Assembly: GCA_002632355.1 (NCBI GenBank)
Contig: NSJJ01000004.1
Coordinates: 124,001-188,000 of the forward strand
Reading direction: 5' to 3'
Origin: Sulfuricella denitrificans
GTDB taxonomy: Bacteria > Pseudomonadota > Gammaproteobacteria > Burkholderiales > Sulfuricellaceae
DNA length: 64,000 nucleotides
Position numbers and translations under genes: made by a program. Below are positions 9,283-18,973 of this stretch, one piece after another; the stretch's first letter is position 1; every line of letters begins with the position of its first letter. The notes under the pieces were generated by a model. It was not told the DNA's origin. It saw nothing but the letters and a program-made list of their open reading frames with translations, and searched no databases.

Positions 9283-9294
9283 TTCCTATAAAAT
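9267..9294 (+). promoter_or_regulatory. Promoter of tRNA-Leu
   Basis: TTGACA (9267-9272) and TAAAAT (9289-9294) are separated by 16 bp and lie just upstream of the tRNA at 9309. The -35 box sits inside the first codons of rnr on the other strand, so the two divergent transcripts share this DNA. Confidence 0.65.
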
Positions 9295-9308
9295 TCGCGT
9301 TTCTTGAA

Positions 9309-9393
9309 GCCCAGATGGCGGAATTGGTAGACGCGCACGGTTCAGGTCCGTGTGCCGCAAGGTGTGGAGGTTCGAGTCCTCTTCTGGGCACCA
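9309..9393 (+). tRNA. tRNA-Leu (anticodon CAG)
   Basis: An 85-nt class II tRNA. The acceptor stem GCCCAGA pairs with TCTGGGC, followed by discriminator A and an encoded CCA. The D arm (GGAATTGGTAGAC), the anticodon loop TTCAGGT with CAG in the middle, a long variable arm typical of leucine tRNA, and the T loop TTCGAGTC are all visible. It reads CUG codons. It stands alone between rnr and purA and is followed by a strong terminator. Confidence 0.95.
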
Positions 9394-9397
9394 AATC

Positions 9398-9431
9398 AAA
9401 AAGGGCGGGTTCTTCGGAACCCGCCCTTTTT
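9398..9431. terminator. Bidirectional terminator with UUCG tetraloop
   Basis: A GC-rich stem (AAGGGCGGGTTC / GAACCCGCCCTT) closes on a TTCG tetraloop and is flanked by A and T runs on both sides. It lies between the tRNA-Leu 3' end (plus strand) and the purA stop codon (minus strand), so it can end transcription in both directions. Confidence 0.85.
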
Positions 9432-9433
9432 AT

Positions 9434-10756
<1,323 letters not shown>

Positions 10757-10761
10757 CTAAA

Positions 10762-11919
10762 CTAAATTTTTTCTATCAGCCATTTTTCGTTAATCTTCAC
10801 CAGCCTGCGATCACAGTTCAGCTCATCCTGACTGTTTTCATGACCCGGCAGGTCCACCAGTACGACCTCTCCCTGACCTCGCAGGGCCTCGATTTTTTCG
10901 TATAGTGAGGCATCTTCTGTATAAGGTGCCAGAATGCCAGCCGCAGCCGCAGCCGGACCCAGTGCACTACAAAGCACACGCAGATCCATGCTGAAGCCAG
11001 TTGCTGGCCGCGCACGCCCAAATATACTGCCGACCTCGTCATAGCGCCCCCCCTTGGCAACGGCATGGGCCTGACCGGGGAGATAGGCAGCAAAAACAAC
11101 CCCACTATGGTAATGGTAACCGCGCAATTCGCCCAAATCAAAAGCGATACTCTCAACCATTCCCTCCAGGCTTGCAGCGACAGCCTCCAATTCTGCAAGC
11201 GCCTCATGCACCTCGGGATAATCCGGCAGGTGTTGACGCGCTTGACCAAGAATTTCGATACTGCCGTAAAGTTGTGGCAACTGCAGCACTGCGTTTCGCG
11301 TGATTTCATCCAGGCCCTGAACCAGTTCAGTCAGCGCAGGCACGTCCTTGTTTTGCAACGCAAGGAAGAGTTCCGCTTCAAGTTCAGTTGATACGGAACC
11401 ATGTTCAATCAATGCCTTGAAAATACCCACATGACCAATATCGAGATGAACACCGTTCATCCCTGTCTCCCCTAACGCTTTTATCATCAATTGCTGAATT
11501 TCGATATCGCTCTCAAGACCCTCATGGCCAAACAATTCGGCACCAATCTGCAAAGGCTCCCGGGTCTGCATCATGCCATCAGGCAGCGCATGCAAAACGC
11601 TGCCTGCATAGCACAACCTGACTACACCGCGACGATTGAGCAAATGCGCATCAATCCTTGCGGCCTGGGGTGTAATGTCGGCACGCAGACCCATCATGCG
11701 ACCGGAAAGCTGATCGACCACCTTGAAGGTTTTCAGATCCATGTCGTGACCGGTACCGGTCAGAAGTGAAGGCAGATATTCGAGCAGAGGGGGAATCACC
11801 TGGTGATAGCCGTGCACGTGGAACAGGTCCAGCAAGCGACGACGCAAACTTTCGATGCGACGCGCTTCGGGGGGGAGGATGTCTTCTATGTATTCAGGCA
11901 GTAACCAGGTTTGCATCAT
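10762..11919 (-). CDS. hisZ: ATP phosphoribosyltransferase regulatory subunit HisZ
   Basis: 385 residues resembling histidyl-tRNA synthetase (LPEYIEDILPPEARRIESLRRRLLDLF, then GLRADITPQAARI) but ending without the anticodon-binding domain of a full HisS. A separate, complete hisS is encoded at 22.2-23.5 kb, which supports the HisZ call. HisZ binds short-form HisG and gives it activity and histidine feedback control in the first step of histidine synthesis. hisG itself is not in the window. The start overlaps the DUF2065 stop (ATGATG). Confidence 0.92.
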   Translation of the reverse strand: MMQTWLLPEYIEDILPPEARRIESLRRRLLDLFHVHGYHQVIPPLLEYLPSLLTGTGHDMDLKTFKVVDQLSGRMMGLRADITPQAARIDAHLLNRRGVVRLCYAGSVLHALPDGMMQTREPLQIGAELFGHEGLESDIEIQQLMIKALGETGMNGVHLDIGHVGIFKALIEHGSVSTELEAELFLALQNKDVPALTELVQGLDEITRNAVLQLPQLYGSIEILGQARQHLPDYPEVHEALAELEAVAASLEGMVESIAFDLGELRGYHYHSGVVFAAYLPGQAHAVAKGGRYDEVGSIFGRARPATGFSMDLRVLCSALGPAAAAAGILAPYTEDASLYEKIEALRGQGEVVLVDLPGHENSQDELNCDRRLVKINEKWLIEKI

Positions 11920-12101
11920 TTAACCAAAAAAAACACCAACAGACCGCCCAGCATTGAGCCGAGGCCGATAAAACGCAACTGTCCATCGGATAGTTCGATC
12001 ATTTTACGAAAAGTTTCGCGCCATACAGCAGGCGCCATGAACGGCAGCAGACCTTCCAGAATCAACATCAGTGCAAAAGCAGCAAGCAGATTCAACTGCA
12101 T
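11916..12101 (-). CDS. DUF2065 small membrane protein
   Basis: 61 residues with two hydrophobic segments (about 4-22 and 44-60) joined by a short loop containing WRETFRKMIELSDGQLRFIGLGSM, the conserved core of DUF2065. It is encoded between hflC and hisZ with overlapping stop/start codons at both ends, an arrangement repeated in many beta- and gammaproteobacteria. Function is unknown; the position suggests a link with the HflKC complex in the inner membrane. Confidence 0.85.
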   Translation of the reverse strand: MQLNLLAAFALMLILEGLLPFMAPAVWRETFRKMIELSDGQLRFIGLGSMLGGLLVFFLVK

Positions 12102-12982
12102 TACTTTGCAACCTTGCCGCCGGATGATTTCATGTACTTGAAGAACTCGGATGTAGGTTCCAGAACAAGCACATCGGACTTGTTCTTGAAACTCTGACGA
12201 TAGGCTTCAAGACTGCGATAAAAGGAGTAAAACTCCGGATTCTGGCCATATGCTGCTGCATAGGTAGCCGACGCCTTGGCATCGCCTTCACCCTTGGTTT
12301 GCTGGGCGGTCCGGTATGCCTCGGCCAGTATCACTTCGCGCTGACGATCGGCATCAGCCCGAATTTTTTCTGATTCGGCAAAACCCTGAGAACGCAATTC
12401 GTTGGCCACGCGCTTACGTTCAGCTTCCATGCGCTGATACACCGATTCGCTGACTTCCTGCGGCAAATCCACCCTTTTCAGCCGTACATCCATTACCTGA
12501 ACGCCAATTTTCCGCGCATCGAGATCCGCCTTCTGGCGCAGAATTTCCATGATCTTGTCACGTTCCCCGGAAACCACTTCGTGCACCGTGCGCTTTCCGA
12601 ATTCGGCACGCAAACTGTCATTGACCGTCTGCATGAGGCGCGTCTCTGCGCGAGCTTCATCACCGCCCACGCTGACATAGTGCTGCTTGGCATCCACAAT
12701 ACGCCATTTGACGTAGGAATCGACCAGCACATTTTTTTTCTCGGAGGTCAGGAAACGCTCCGGCTCGGAAGTATTCACCGTCCGCAGACGAGTATCAAAA
12801 TAACGAACGTTCTGCAGCAAAGGTATCTTGAAATACAGACCCGGTTGCTGTTTGACAGAAATGATCTCGCCCAGTTGAAAGACGATTGCCCGCTGGCGCT
12901 GGTCCACAGTGAATACCGTCAGGCTGGAAAGTAATAGCAATGCCAGCAAGCCAGTCAATAAACCACTCAGATGTTTTTTCAT
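12101..12982 (-). CDS. hflC: HflC, modulator of FtsH protease
   Basis: 293 residues. One N-terminal membrane segment (LLTGLLALLLLSSLTVF) precedes an SPFH/Band-7 domain (FTVDQRQRAIVFQLGEI through about residue 190) and a charged coiled coil rich in Ala and Glu (190-250). HflC and HflK form a large cage around the FtsH protease in the inner membrane and limit its action on membrane proteins. The gene overlaps hflK upstream and DUF2065 downstream by single bases (TAATG), which indicates tight co-translation. Confidence 0.95.
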   Translation of the reverse strand: MKKHLSGLLTGLLALLLLSSLTVFTVDQRQRAIVFQLGEIISVKQQPGLYFKIPLLQNVRYFDTRLRTVNTSEPERFLTSEKKNVLVDSYVKWRIVDAKQHYVSVGGDEARAETRLMQTVNDSLRAEFGKRTVHEVVSGERDKIMEILRQKADLDARKIGVQVMDVRLKRVDLPQEVSESVYQRMEAERKRVANELRSQGFAESEKIRADADRQREVILAEAYRTAQQTKGEGDAKASATYAAAYGQNPEFYSFYRSLEAYRQSFKNKSDVLVLEPTSEFFKYMKSSGGKVAK

Positions 12983-14145
12983 TAACGCGTCTCCCGATCC
13001 CGGCTACGGAAAGCATCACGTGAGCGTGCAGTGCTGTCAGCGGATGGCACTGATTCCGGCTGGATTACTGGTTTGGTTACAGGTGAATCGGGTGTGGTTT
13101 GCTGAATAAGTTTATCCAGTGGCAGGTAGAGCAGATTATTGCCACCTTTCTGATCCACCAGAACTTTGCTGGTATTGGTAAGAACCTGCTGCATCGCGTC
13201 CAGATACAGGCGGTCACGGGTAACAACCGGCGCTTTGCTGTATTCCGTCACGATCTGGCGAAAACGCGAGGCATCGCCCTCGGCATTGGCAATCACACGC
13301 TGCTTGTAACCATTGGCTTCTTCCAGCAAACGGGAGGCTGCACCACGAGCCTTGGGCACCACATCATTGGCGTAAGCCTGACCTTCGTTTTTCTGCCGCT
13401 CCCTATCCTGCCCAGCCTTGACTGCATCGTCAAAAGCCGCCTGGACCTGCTCCGGAGGCTGAGCATTCTGCATCGTCACCTTGCTGATGCTGATACCGGT
13501 TTTATAACGGTCAAGAATTTCCTGCATCAGCTTCGTTGCCTGAGCCGCCACTTCAGAACGGCCCTCATAAAGCACAAAGTTCATCTTGTTCTTGCCCACG
13601 ATTTCCCGGATCGCGGTTTCTGCTGCGTTATGCACCGCATCTTCGGGGTGGCGATTATTGAAGAGAAAATCTTCCGGGCTTTTCAGGATGTACTGAACGG
13701 CAAACTGGATATCGATGATATTTTCATCATCAGTCAGCATCAGGGATTCTTTCAGAATCTTGCTTTTGACGTTGTTACGGTAACCGACTTCCACCGTACG
13801 CACCTGTTCCACATTCACCACTTCGACGCTTTCAAAGGGGTAAGGCAAATGCCAGCGCGGACCTGACTGCGTGGTTTCCAGTAACTTGCCAAAACGCAGG
13901 ACTACGCCCCGCTCACCTGCATTGACAATATAAAAACCGCTGCCAATCCAGACTAGCAGGGCCAAAGCTGCAATCAGACCCATTCCACCAAAAGCTTTTT
14001 GCCCTGCGGGAGCGCCCCCGCCTGAAGATGGAGCCTTACCACCGAACATGACATTCAGTTTCTGGTTGAATTTACGCCACAATTCATCAAGATCGGGCGG
14101 TCCGCCGCTATTTTTCTTGCCCCAGTCGGGATCGTTCCAAGCCAT
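12982..14145 (-). CDS. hflK: HflK, modulator of FtsH protease
   Basis: 387 residues. A cytoplasmic N-terminus with the usual GPPDLDELWRKF segment is followed by a Gly/Pro-rich stretch, one membrane helix (about 55-72), and an SPFH/Band-7 domain starting at GERGVVLRFGKLLETTQSG. A coiled coil rich in Ala, Glu and Gln lies at about 230-300, and the tail is Ser/Arg-rich. Partner of HflC in the FtsH-regulating complex. It sits 39 bp after hflX in the hfq-hflX-hflK-hflC order typical of proteobacteria. Confidence 0.95.
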   Translation of the reverse strand: MAWNDPDWGKKNSGGPPDLDELWRKFNQKLNVMFGGKAPSSGGGAPAGQKAFGGMGLIAALALLVWIGSGFYIVNAGERGVVLRFGKLLETTQSGPRWHLPYPFESVEVVNVEQVRTVEVGYRNNVKSKILKESLMLTDDENIIDIQFAVQYILKSPEDFLFNNRHPEDAVHNAAETAIREIVGKNKMNFVLYEGRSEVAAQATKLMQEILDRYKTGISISKVTMQNAQPPEQVQAAFDDAVKAGQDRERQKNEGQAYANDVVPKARGAASRLLEEANGYKQRVIANAEGDASRFRQIVTEYSKAPVVTRDRLYLDAMQQVLTNTSKVLVDQKGGNNLLYLPLDKLIQQTTPDSPVTKPVIQPESVPSADSTARSRDAFRSRDRETR

Positions 14146-14184
14146 TGTTTAATTTATTTCCCAGATTGATTTAGTATCAAGAGT

Positions 14185-15327
14185 TCAGTGAGTAGCGAAA
14201 CCAGCAGGAGCACCTGTATCTGACACCGAATTTTCGACGCGAAGATTTTCACCAAACTCGGACAGAACATCGCGAATCAAAGCCATTCCGTCGCCCGTCA
14301 GCGCACTGACGTGAATACTGACGATTCTACCATACTCGTCCCGCTCCACGCCCGGCGCCTGGCCCCTGATGTCAATTTTGTTGAACAGCATGATCTGTGG
14401 CGCGTCCGCACCGATTCCAGCGAGTACGGCATTGACCTCATCGATTTGCTGATCGCGATTGGGGCTGGCGCTATCCACCACATGCAGCAACAAATCCGCT
14501 TCGACAGCTTCGGTCAGGGTCGAGCGAAAAGCAGCCACCAGCGTGTGGGGCAAATGCTTGATGAAGCCCACTGTATCAGAAAGTACCGCTTCGCCTGAAG
14601 CACCAAGATATAAGCGGCGCGACGTGGTATCCAGGGTAGCAAAAAGCTGGTCAGCTGCATATGCATTAGCATTTGTCAGGCGGTTGAAGATGGTGGATTT
14701 TCCGGCATTGGTATAACCGACCAGAGAAACCGACAACACATTGCCACGAGCCCGCGCACGACGCTGAACCTGATGCTGGCGCTTGAGTTTGAGCAATTTC
14801 TCCTTGAGCAGCTTGACCCGCTTGCCGAGCAAGCGCCGGTCAGTTTCAAGCTGGGTTTCACCTGGTCCGCGCAAGCCGATACCACCTTTCTGGCGCTCCA
14901 GATGTGTCCAGCCACGTACCAGACGGGTAGCCAGATGCTCCAGTTGCGCCAGTTCAACCTGCAGCTTGCCTTCATGGCTTCGTGCACGCTGGGCAAAAAT
15001 ATCGAGGATAAGTGTGGTCCGGTCAATGACCCGGGTTTGAAGCCGCTGCTCCAGATTGCGCTGCTGTCCCGCGGAAAGTTCGTGATTGAAAATCACCATG
15101 CCGGCATCATTTTCTTGCAGTGCGTCAGCAATTTCTGACACTTTTCCGGTACCCGCGAAAAACGCCGCATCCGGACGTGATCTTTTGCCTTCGACTACTG
15201 CGGAAACCTGGACGCCGGCACTTTCAGTCAGTTGCACCAGCTCTTCCAGGCTTTCAGCATAATCCGTATCGCCGAAATCAAGGCTCACCAGAATGGCGGC
15301 ATCCGCTCCACTGGGGCGATCAAACAT
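14185..15327 (-). CDS. hflX: GTPase HflX, ribosome-splitting factor
   Basis: 380 residues. The N-terminal domain ends in the Gly-rich segment GGIGLRGPGETQLETDRR, diagnostic of HflX, followed by a coiled coil and a G domain with GYTNAGKST (P loop), DTVGFIKHLPH (G3) and NKID (G4). HflX binds the 50S subunit and splits stalled ribosomes under stress. It starts 11 bp after the hfq stop; the ribosome site for the ATG at 15327 is poor, so translation may depend on coupling to hfq. Confidence 0.95.
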   Translation of the reverse strand: MFDRPSGADAAILVSLDFGDTDYAESLEELVQLTESAGVQVSAVVEGKRSRPDAAFFAGTGKVSEIADALQENDAGMVIFNHELSAGQQRNLEQRLQTRVIDRTTLILDIFAQRARSHEGKLQVELAQLEHLATRLVRGWTHLERQKGGIGLRGPGETQLETDRRLLGKRVKLLKEKLLKLKRQHQVQRRARARGNVLSVSLVGYTNAGKSTIFNRLTNANAYAADQLFATLDTTSRRLYLGASGEAVLSDTVGFIKHLPHTLVAAFRSTLTEAVEADLLLHVVDSASPNRDQQIDEVNAVLAGIGADAPQIMLFNKIDIRGQAPGVERDEYGRIVSIHVSALTGDGMALIRDVLSEFGENLRVENSVSDTGAPAGFATH

Positions 15328-15338
15328 GTGTATGGCGC

Positions 15339-15593
15339 TTAATCTGGCATTCCCTGCGCATCAGAAGGATGCTCGAAAGGGACTGTGACCGGGCGTGCCG
15401 GCACAACGGTGGAAATAGCATGCTTGTATACCATCTGGGTCACGGTATTTTTGAGCAGGACGACATACTGGTCAAAGGATTCAACGTGCCCCTGCAACTT
15501 GATGCCATTAACAAGGTAAATGGAAACCGGAATATGCTCCTTACGCAGAATATTCAGGAATGGGTCTTGTAACATTTGCCCTTTTGCACTCAT
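15339..15593 (-). CDS. hfq: RNA chaperone Hfq
   Basis: 84 residues. The Sm1 motif ([27 protein letters not shown]) and Sm2 motif ([13 protein letters not shown], with the YKHA core) are complete. A short C-terminal tail follows. Hfq forms a hexamer that pairs small RNAs with mRNAs. The ATG at 15593 has GGAG 8 bp upstream; a longer frame further 5' is not conserved. It is the first gene of the hfq-hflX-hflK-hflC cluster. Confidence 0.97.
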   Translation of the reverse strand: MSAKGQMLQDPFLNILRKEHIPVSIYLVNGIKLQGHVESFDQYVVLLKNTVTQMVYKHAISTVVPARPVTVPFEHPSDAQGMPD

Positions 15594-15720
15594 TTTTTGC
15601 TCCAAACGCAATATTTTGTTGTTATGGATTTTCACTTTAATTGATTTTTCAACCAATTACCAGCAAACCCGGTCTTATAGATGGGGAAGAGAGCAGATGG
15701 TTTCAATACCACTGCGATAA

Positions 15721-17517
15721 CTATAATTCAGGCTTGCCGAAATAATACCCCTGCCCCCAGTCAACCCCCATATCCCGTAGCATTTTTGCCGTCTCGCCAT
15801 CTTCGACAAACTCCGCAATCGTAGTGATTCCCAGACGCCGGGACAGCGACACCATGCTCTCCACCATATGGCGAACCCGTTCATTGCTGCGCATGTTCTG
15901 CACCATCCAGCCCTCAATTTTCAGAAAACTGACAGGTAGTTCGGCCAGATACAGAAAAGATGAATAACCACTGCCAAAATCATCCAGAGCCAGACGAAAA
16001 CCAAAATCCAGCAGCGGCTGCAAATCCTGCCGCATACGCTCAAAATCTGACAGCAATTGCCGCTCGGTAATTTCCAGGACTATAGGCCTGCTTCCCCTGA
16101 ATTCGATATTACCAGGGCACATGGACACAGCATATTCAAGCATCTGCTCGACCAGTTCCTTGCGCGCAAGGAACTGTGGCGACAGATTCACAAAATGTGC
16201 AAATCCCGGATCAGAGCCATTTTCAAGCGAGGAAGTACAACGCGCCATCGCCTGGCGAACGATGGTGCGATCTACTTCGTGAATCAGGTTAACGCCTTCC
16301 GCCGCTTCAATAAACTCGCCCGCTGGTATGGCTGAACCATCACTCATGATCATCCGGGCCAAAGCCTCGTCAGCCACAGGTTTTCCTGTTACCAAGTCAA
16401 CTATCACCTGATATGCAGCCACCACCCGGTGTTCCTGCAAGGCGCGCTGAAGCATACCGGCGCGCCACAATGTCGTACCTTCCCTGCCATCGCTGGCTAC
16501 CACACAATCACGCCCGTGCCGCTTTGCTTCATAAAGACGCCCGTCAGCATCAGAAAGAGTACGAGAAATATCGGCATCTCCCGACTGGAATTCGCCAACG
16601 CCAAAGCTTGATGTCACCTCGACGTTACCGGACCGGGTCTTGCAAGGACGGGTTCTGAGTGCAAGGCGGACCCGCTCCACTGCGGCATAGGCATCATCTC
16701 CATTCGAATGATGCAGAAACAGAATAAACTCTTCGCCACCCCAGCGCGCGATCCAATCCCCCTCGCGCAAAGCCGCTCGCATGGTCCGGGAGGCGTGTTG
16801 CAAAACCTCGTCACCCACGCCATGACCAAAGTTATCGTTAATCAGCTTGAAACGATCAAGATCGGCTACCGCTATGGAAAAACCGCAATCATCCCGTCTG
16901 GCGCGTGCAATTTCCTCAACAAAACGCAGCTCTGCAGCCCGGCGGTTTGGCAAACCGGTCAAAGCATCGGTCAGCGCCTGGGTTTGCAGGGCCTGAGTCT
17001 GGCGTGTGCGCAACAACATCAGTCCAAACCAGTTTGCCAGCAGCTCCATGAAAACCTTGTCATCATTGCTGAATTCATGCCCAGCAAGGCATTGGCGGCG
17101 AAGAAACACCAGGGTACCGAATATCTCATCACCGACCCAGATAGGAACGCCTGCATAGACCTGCAAACCAGAACTTCGAACCACCTCAACATTTTGAAAC
17201 TGCTCGCTTTCCTGCATATGGTAGAAGTAATAACTTTGCGCTCCCTGAGTCGCTGCTGAACAGAGTGCCTCCAGGGGGCAAACCTCATCGCCCTGAAACA
17301 GGCCCAGGTTATCTACCAGATAGCGGATGACAAAGTGACCTTCCTTTGCTTCCCCGATAAGTGCCGTATCCAGCTCCAGCGCATCCCGTGCAAGAGTCAG
17401 CATCAGCATTGCTTTTTCTTCATCGGACTTGGATCGATTGGTGGCGAGTTGCCATAATGCCTGAAGCCGAGCCGATTGATTCCGCGCCTGGGAGAGCAAA
17501 GTGGATTGTTGAGTCAT
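15721..17517 (-). CDS. GAF-GGDEF-EAL cyclic-di-GMP signalling protein
   Basis: 598 residues without membrane segments. A GAF-type sensor domain covers about 30-170. The GGDEF domain (180-345) has an intact GGEEF active site at 260-264 and an RxxD inhibitory site at 251-254. The EAL domain (365-598) keeps EAL at 384-386, VNLSP, ITE and DDFGSGYSSF; LKID is changed to LKIE. Both a diguanylate cyclase and a phosphodiesterase activity are thus possible, with GAF ligand deciding which dominates. It is a single gene with its own promoter, lying after the hfq cluster on the same strand. The signal sensed is not evident. Confidence 0.92.
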   Translation of the reverse strand: MTQQSTLLSQARNQSARLQALWQLATNRSKSDEEKAMLMLTLARDALELDTALIGEAKEGHFVIRYLVDNLGLFQGDEVCPLEALCSAATQGAQSYYFYHMQESEQFQNVEVVRSSGLQVYAGVPIWVGDEIFGTLVFLRRQCLAGHEFSNDDKVFMELLANWFGLMLLRTRQTQALQTQALTDALTGLPNRRAAELRFVEEIARARRDDCGFSIAVADLDRFKLINDNFGHGVGDEVLQHASRTMRAALREGDWIARWGGEEFILFLHHSNGDDAYAAVERVRLALRTRPCKTRSGNVEVTSSFGVGEFQSGDADISRTLSDADGRLYEAKRHGRDCVVASDGREGTTLWRAGMLQRALQEHRVVAAYQVIVDLVTGKPVADEALARMIMSDGSAIPAGEFIEAAEGVNLIHEVDRTIVRQAMARCTSSLENGSDPGFAHFVNLSPQFLARKELVEQMLEYAVSMCPGNIEFRGSRPIVLEITERQLLSDFERMRQDLQPLLDFGFRLALDDFGSGYSSFLYLAELPVSFLKIEGWMVQNMRSNERVRHMVESMVSLSRRLGITTIAEFVEDGETAKMLRDMGVDWGQGYYFGKPEL

Positions 17518-17553
17518 GTAAATAGCGAATCGAGATTCAGCGCCTGAAACGTG

Positions 17554-17581
17554 TTAATAACAGCATTAACTCATTGATCAA
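17554..17581 (-). promoter_or_regulatory. Promoter of the GGDEF-EAL gene with overlapping palindrome
   Basis: On the minus strand TTGATC (17576-17581) and TATTAA (17554-17559) are 16 bp apart, about 37 bp upstream of the start codon. The -10 box is embedded in the inverted repeat GTTAAT-6 bp-ATTAAC (17553-17570), which could be an operator. Confidence 0.5.
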
Positions 17582-17675
17582 GTCTAAAAACAATATGAAG
17601 AAACAGGATATCCGGGATGAACTTTAGGCTCACCAGCGCCTTTCTGTCAGACCATGCCCAAAGGGGCGAAGATAG

Positions 17676-18845
17676 CTATGCTTCAGGCCAGTAGTCAGTT
17701 GCTATTCCGCTGCCCAGGTCCGCCTCGACCAGACGCCGACGCACCTCAAGCAGGCGCTCAATCAGTTTGGGCTCCTTTTTCTCATAGGCATTGGCATCGG
17801 CTACACGGCTCACCACGACGCCGAGAAGTTCAGTGATCGCGTTGCCAATGGAATTCTGGCTGATGGTGACGATCAACTTGCCCTCGTCGTTTCGGTAGAT
17901 GAGTTGCTTGAAAGCCGGCTGCCAGCGGATGGCATTGGCGTATTTGGCATCGGTAATGCAGCGGTCCCTGACCTTCTTTGCCGTTTTCAGAAAGTCGTTA
18001 TTGAAAAGCAACACGTTTTCGATTTGATCCGGAAAGTAGGCATCTGACGGCATCGGCGCATTGCGCGTGGAAACCTGAGAGAAAAAAGTCCGGTAAAAAT
18101 CGATGAACCCCTTCAGCACCAGATCATATTCATGCCAGAAACGCACATCCTCCAGCGTCGCCGCTCCGCCGGGAATTTCCCAGCTCGGCAGACCCTGGGG
18201 ATAACCGGTCAGATCGAAGCGTGCGGCCTCATCGCTTACCGGCCTCAGCACTTCCAGATGAAGCGCCTTGCAGATGAACTCACGATAGACGTCATGCATA
18301 TATTTCTCGAACAGGGAGTGCTGGCCGCCATCGGTAAGATTGGGGTTTTTCGGATCGGCCGGCTTGGCGTTTCGCAGCTCGTCCATGGGAAAGACGATGA
18401 AGTGATTGTGTAACATGCGGATGCTGGGAACGCCGGGGGAGGTCAGCGGCCAGGTGGCATCCAGGCTCGCCTCGCCGGCCAGCACCAGATGCTGTGCCGG
18501 GTCCGGATACTGTTCCAGCATGTAATCGATGATGACCTGATTCATCCGGTTCCACACGTGCCTGACGTTATCCGGTACCTGGGTGCGACGCACCGGCCGC
18601 CCAAGCGGATTAAGGATGCACTTCGAAGTATTGTAGATGATCGAGGTATCGAATTCGGTACTATGCCCAAGCGCCTTGCGATAGAGCAGCAGGTTTTCCG
18701 GGTTGATCAGCAACCCGTTGTTATGCTCCAGGTCGTTGAGATTTTCCGTACTGTTGAAAAACTCATTGGGCTTCATGCCCTCGGGTACATCCAGGGGGAT
18801 GGGGCGGTAAGGCGTAACGATTTCACGCGGGCTGGATTGTGTCAT
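17676..18845 (-). CDS. Unrecognised 389-residue protein
   Basis: No signal peptide or membrane segment. The codon pattern and position on an open stretch support a real gene, but I do not recognise the family. Visible features: an Asn/Asp-rich N-terminal third, a central segment with AGEASLDATWPLTSPGVPS followed by RMLHNHFIVFP (His146-x-His148 in a beta-strand-like context), an aromatic-rich region about 235-265, and a charged C-terminal helix (350-375). The His-x-His strand after a small-residue loop faintly recalls the galactose-1-phosphate uridylyltransferase/HIT fold, but this is too weak to assign. The gene is on the same strand as der, 128 bp downstream of it, with a hairpin directly before the start codon. 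Confidence 0.8.
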   Translation of the reverse strand: MTQSSPREIVTPYRPIPLDVPEGMKPNEFFNSTENLNDLEHNNGLLINPENLLLYRKALGHSTEFDTSIIYNTSKCILNPLGRPVRRTQVPDNVRHVWNRMNQVIIDYMLEQYPDPAQHLVLAGEASLDATWPLTSPGVPSIRMLHNHFIVFPMDELRNAKPADPKNPNLTDGGQHSLFEKYMHDVYREFICKALHLEVLRPVSDEAARFDLTGYPQGLPSWEIPGGAATLEDVRFWHEYDLVLKGFIDFYRTFFSQVSTRNAPMPSDAYFPDQIENVLLFNNDFLKTAKKVRDRCITDAKYANAIRWQPAFKQLIYRNDEGKLIVTISQNSIGNAITELLGVVVSRVADANAYEKKEPKLIERLLEVRRRLVEADLGSGIATDYWPEA

Positions 18846-18851
18846 GGTCTA

Positions 18852-18891
18852 TGGTAAAAGTCGGAGTTACTCTGGATAGCACTTTTTACCA
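18852..18891 (-). promoter_or_regulatory. Leader hairpin before the 389-residue protein gene
   Basis: TGGTAAAAGT (18852-18861) and ACTTTTTACCA (18881-18891) are complementary apart from one extra T and enclose 19 bp. The element ends 6 bp before the start codon, so in the mRNA it would overlap or block the ribosome site; no clear Shine-Dalgarno is otherwise visible. Confidence 0.4.
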
Positions 18892-18973
18892 CAGCCATCA
18901 GACACGAGGCACTAAATAATTCAAATGCAAGGATAAGATTGCCGCATCGTTGATAAAACGCAACTGGAAGTCA

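Noticed and set aside
9309-9393. Integration site of a mobile element at tRNA-Leu
   Set aside because: No integrase, direct repeat of the tRNA end or foreign genes flank it; purA follows directly.
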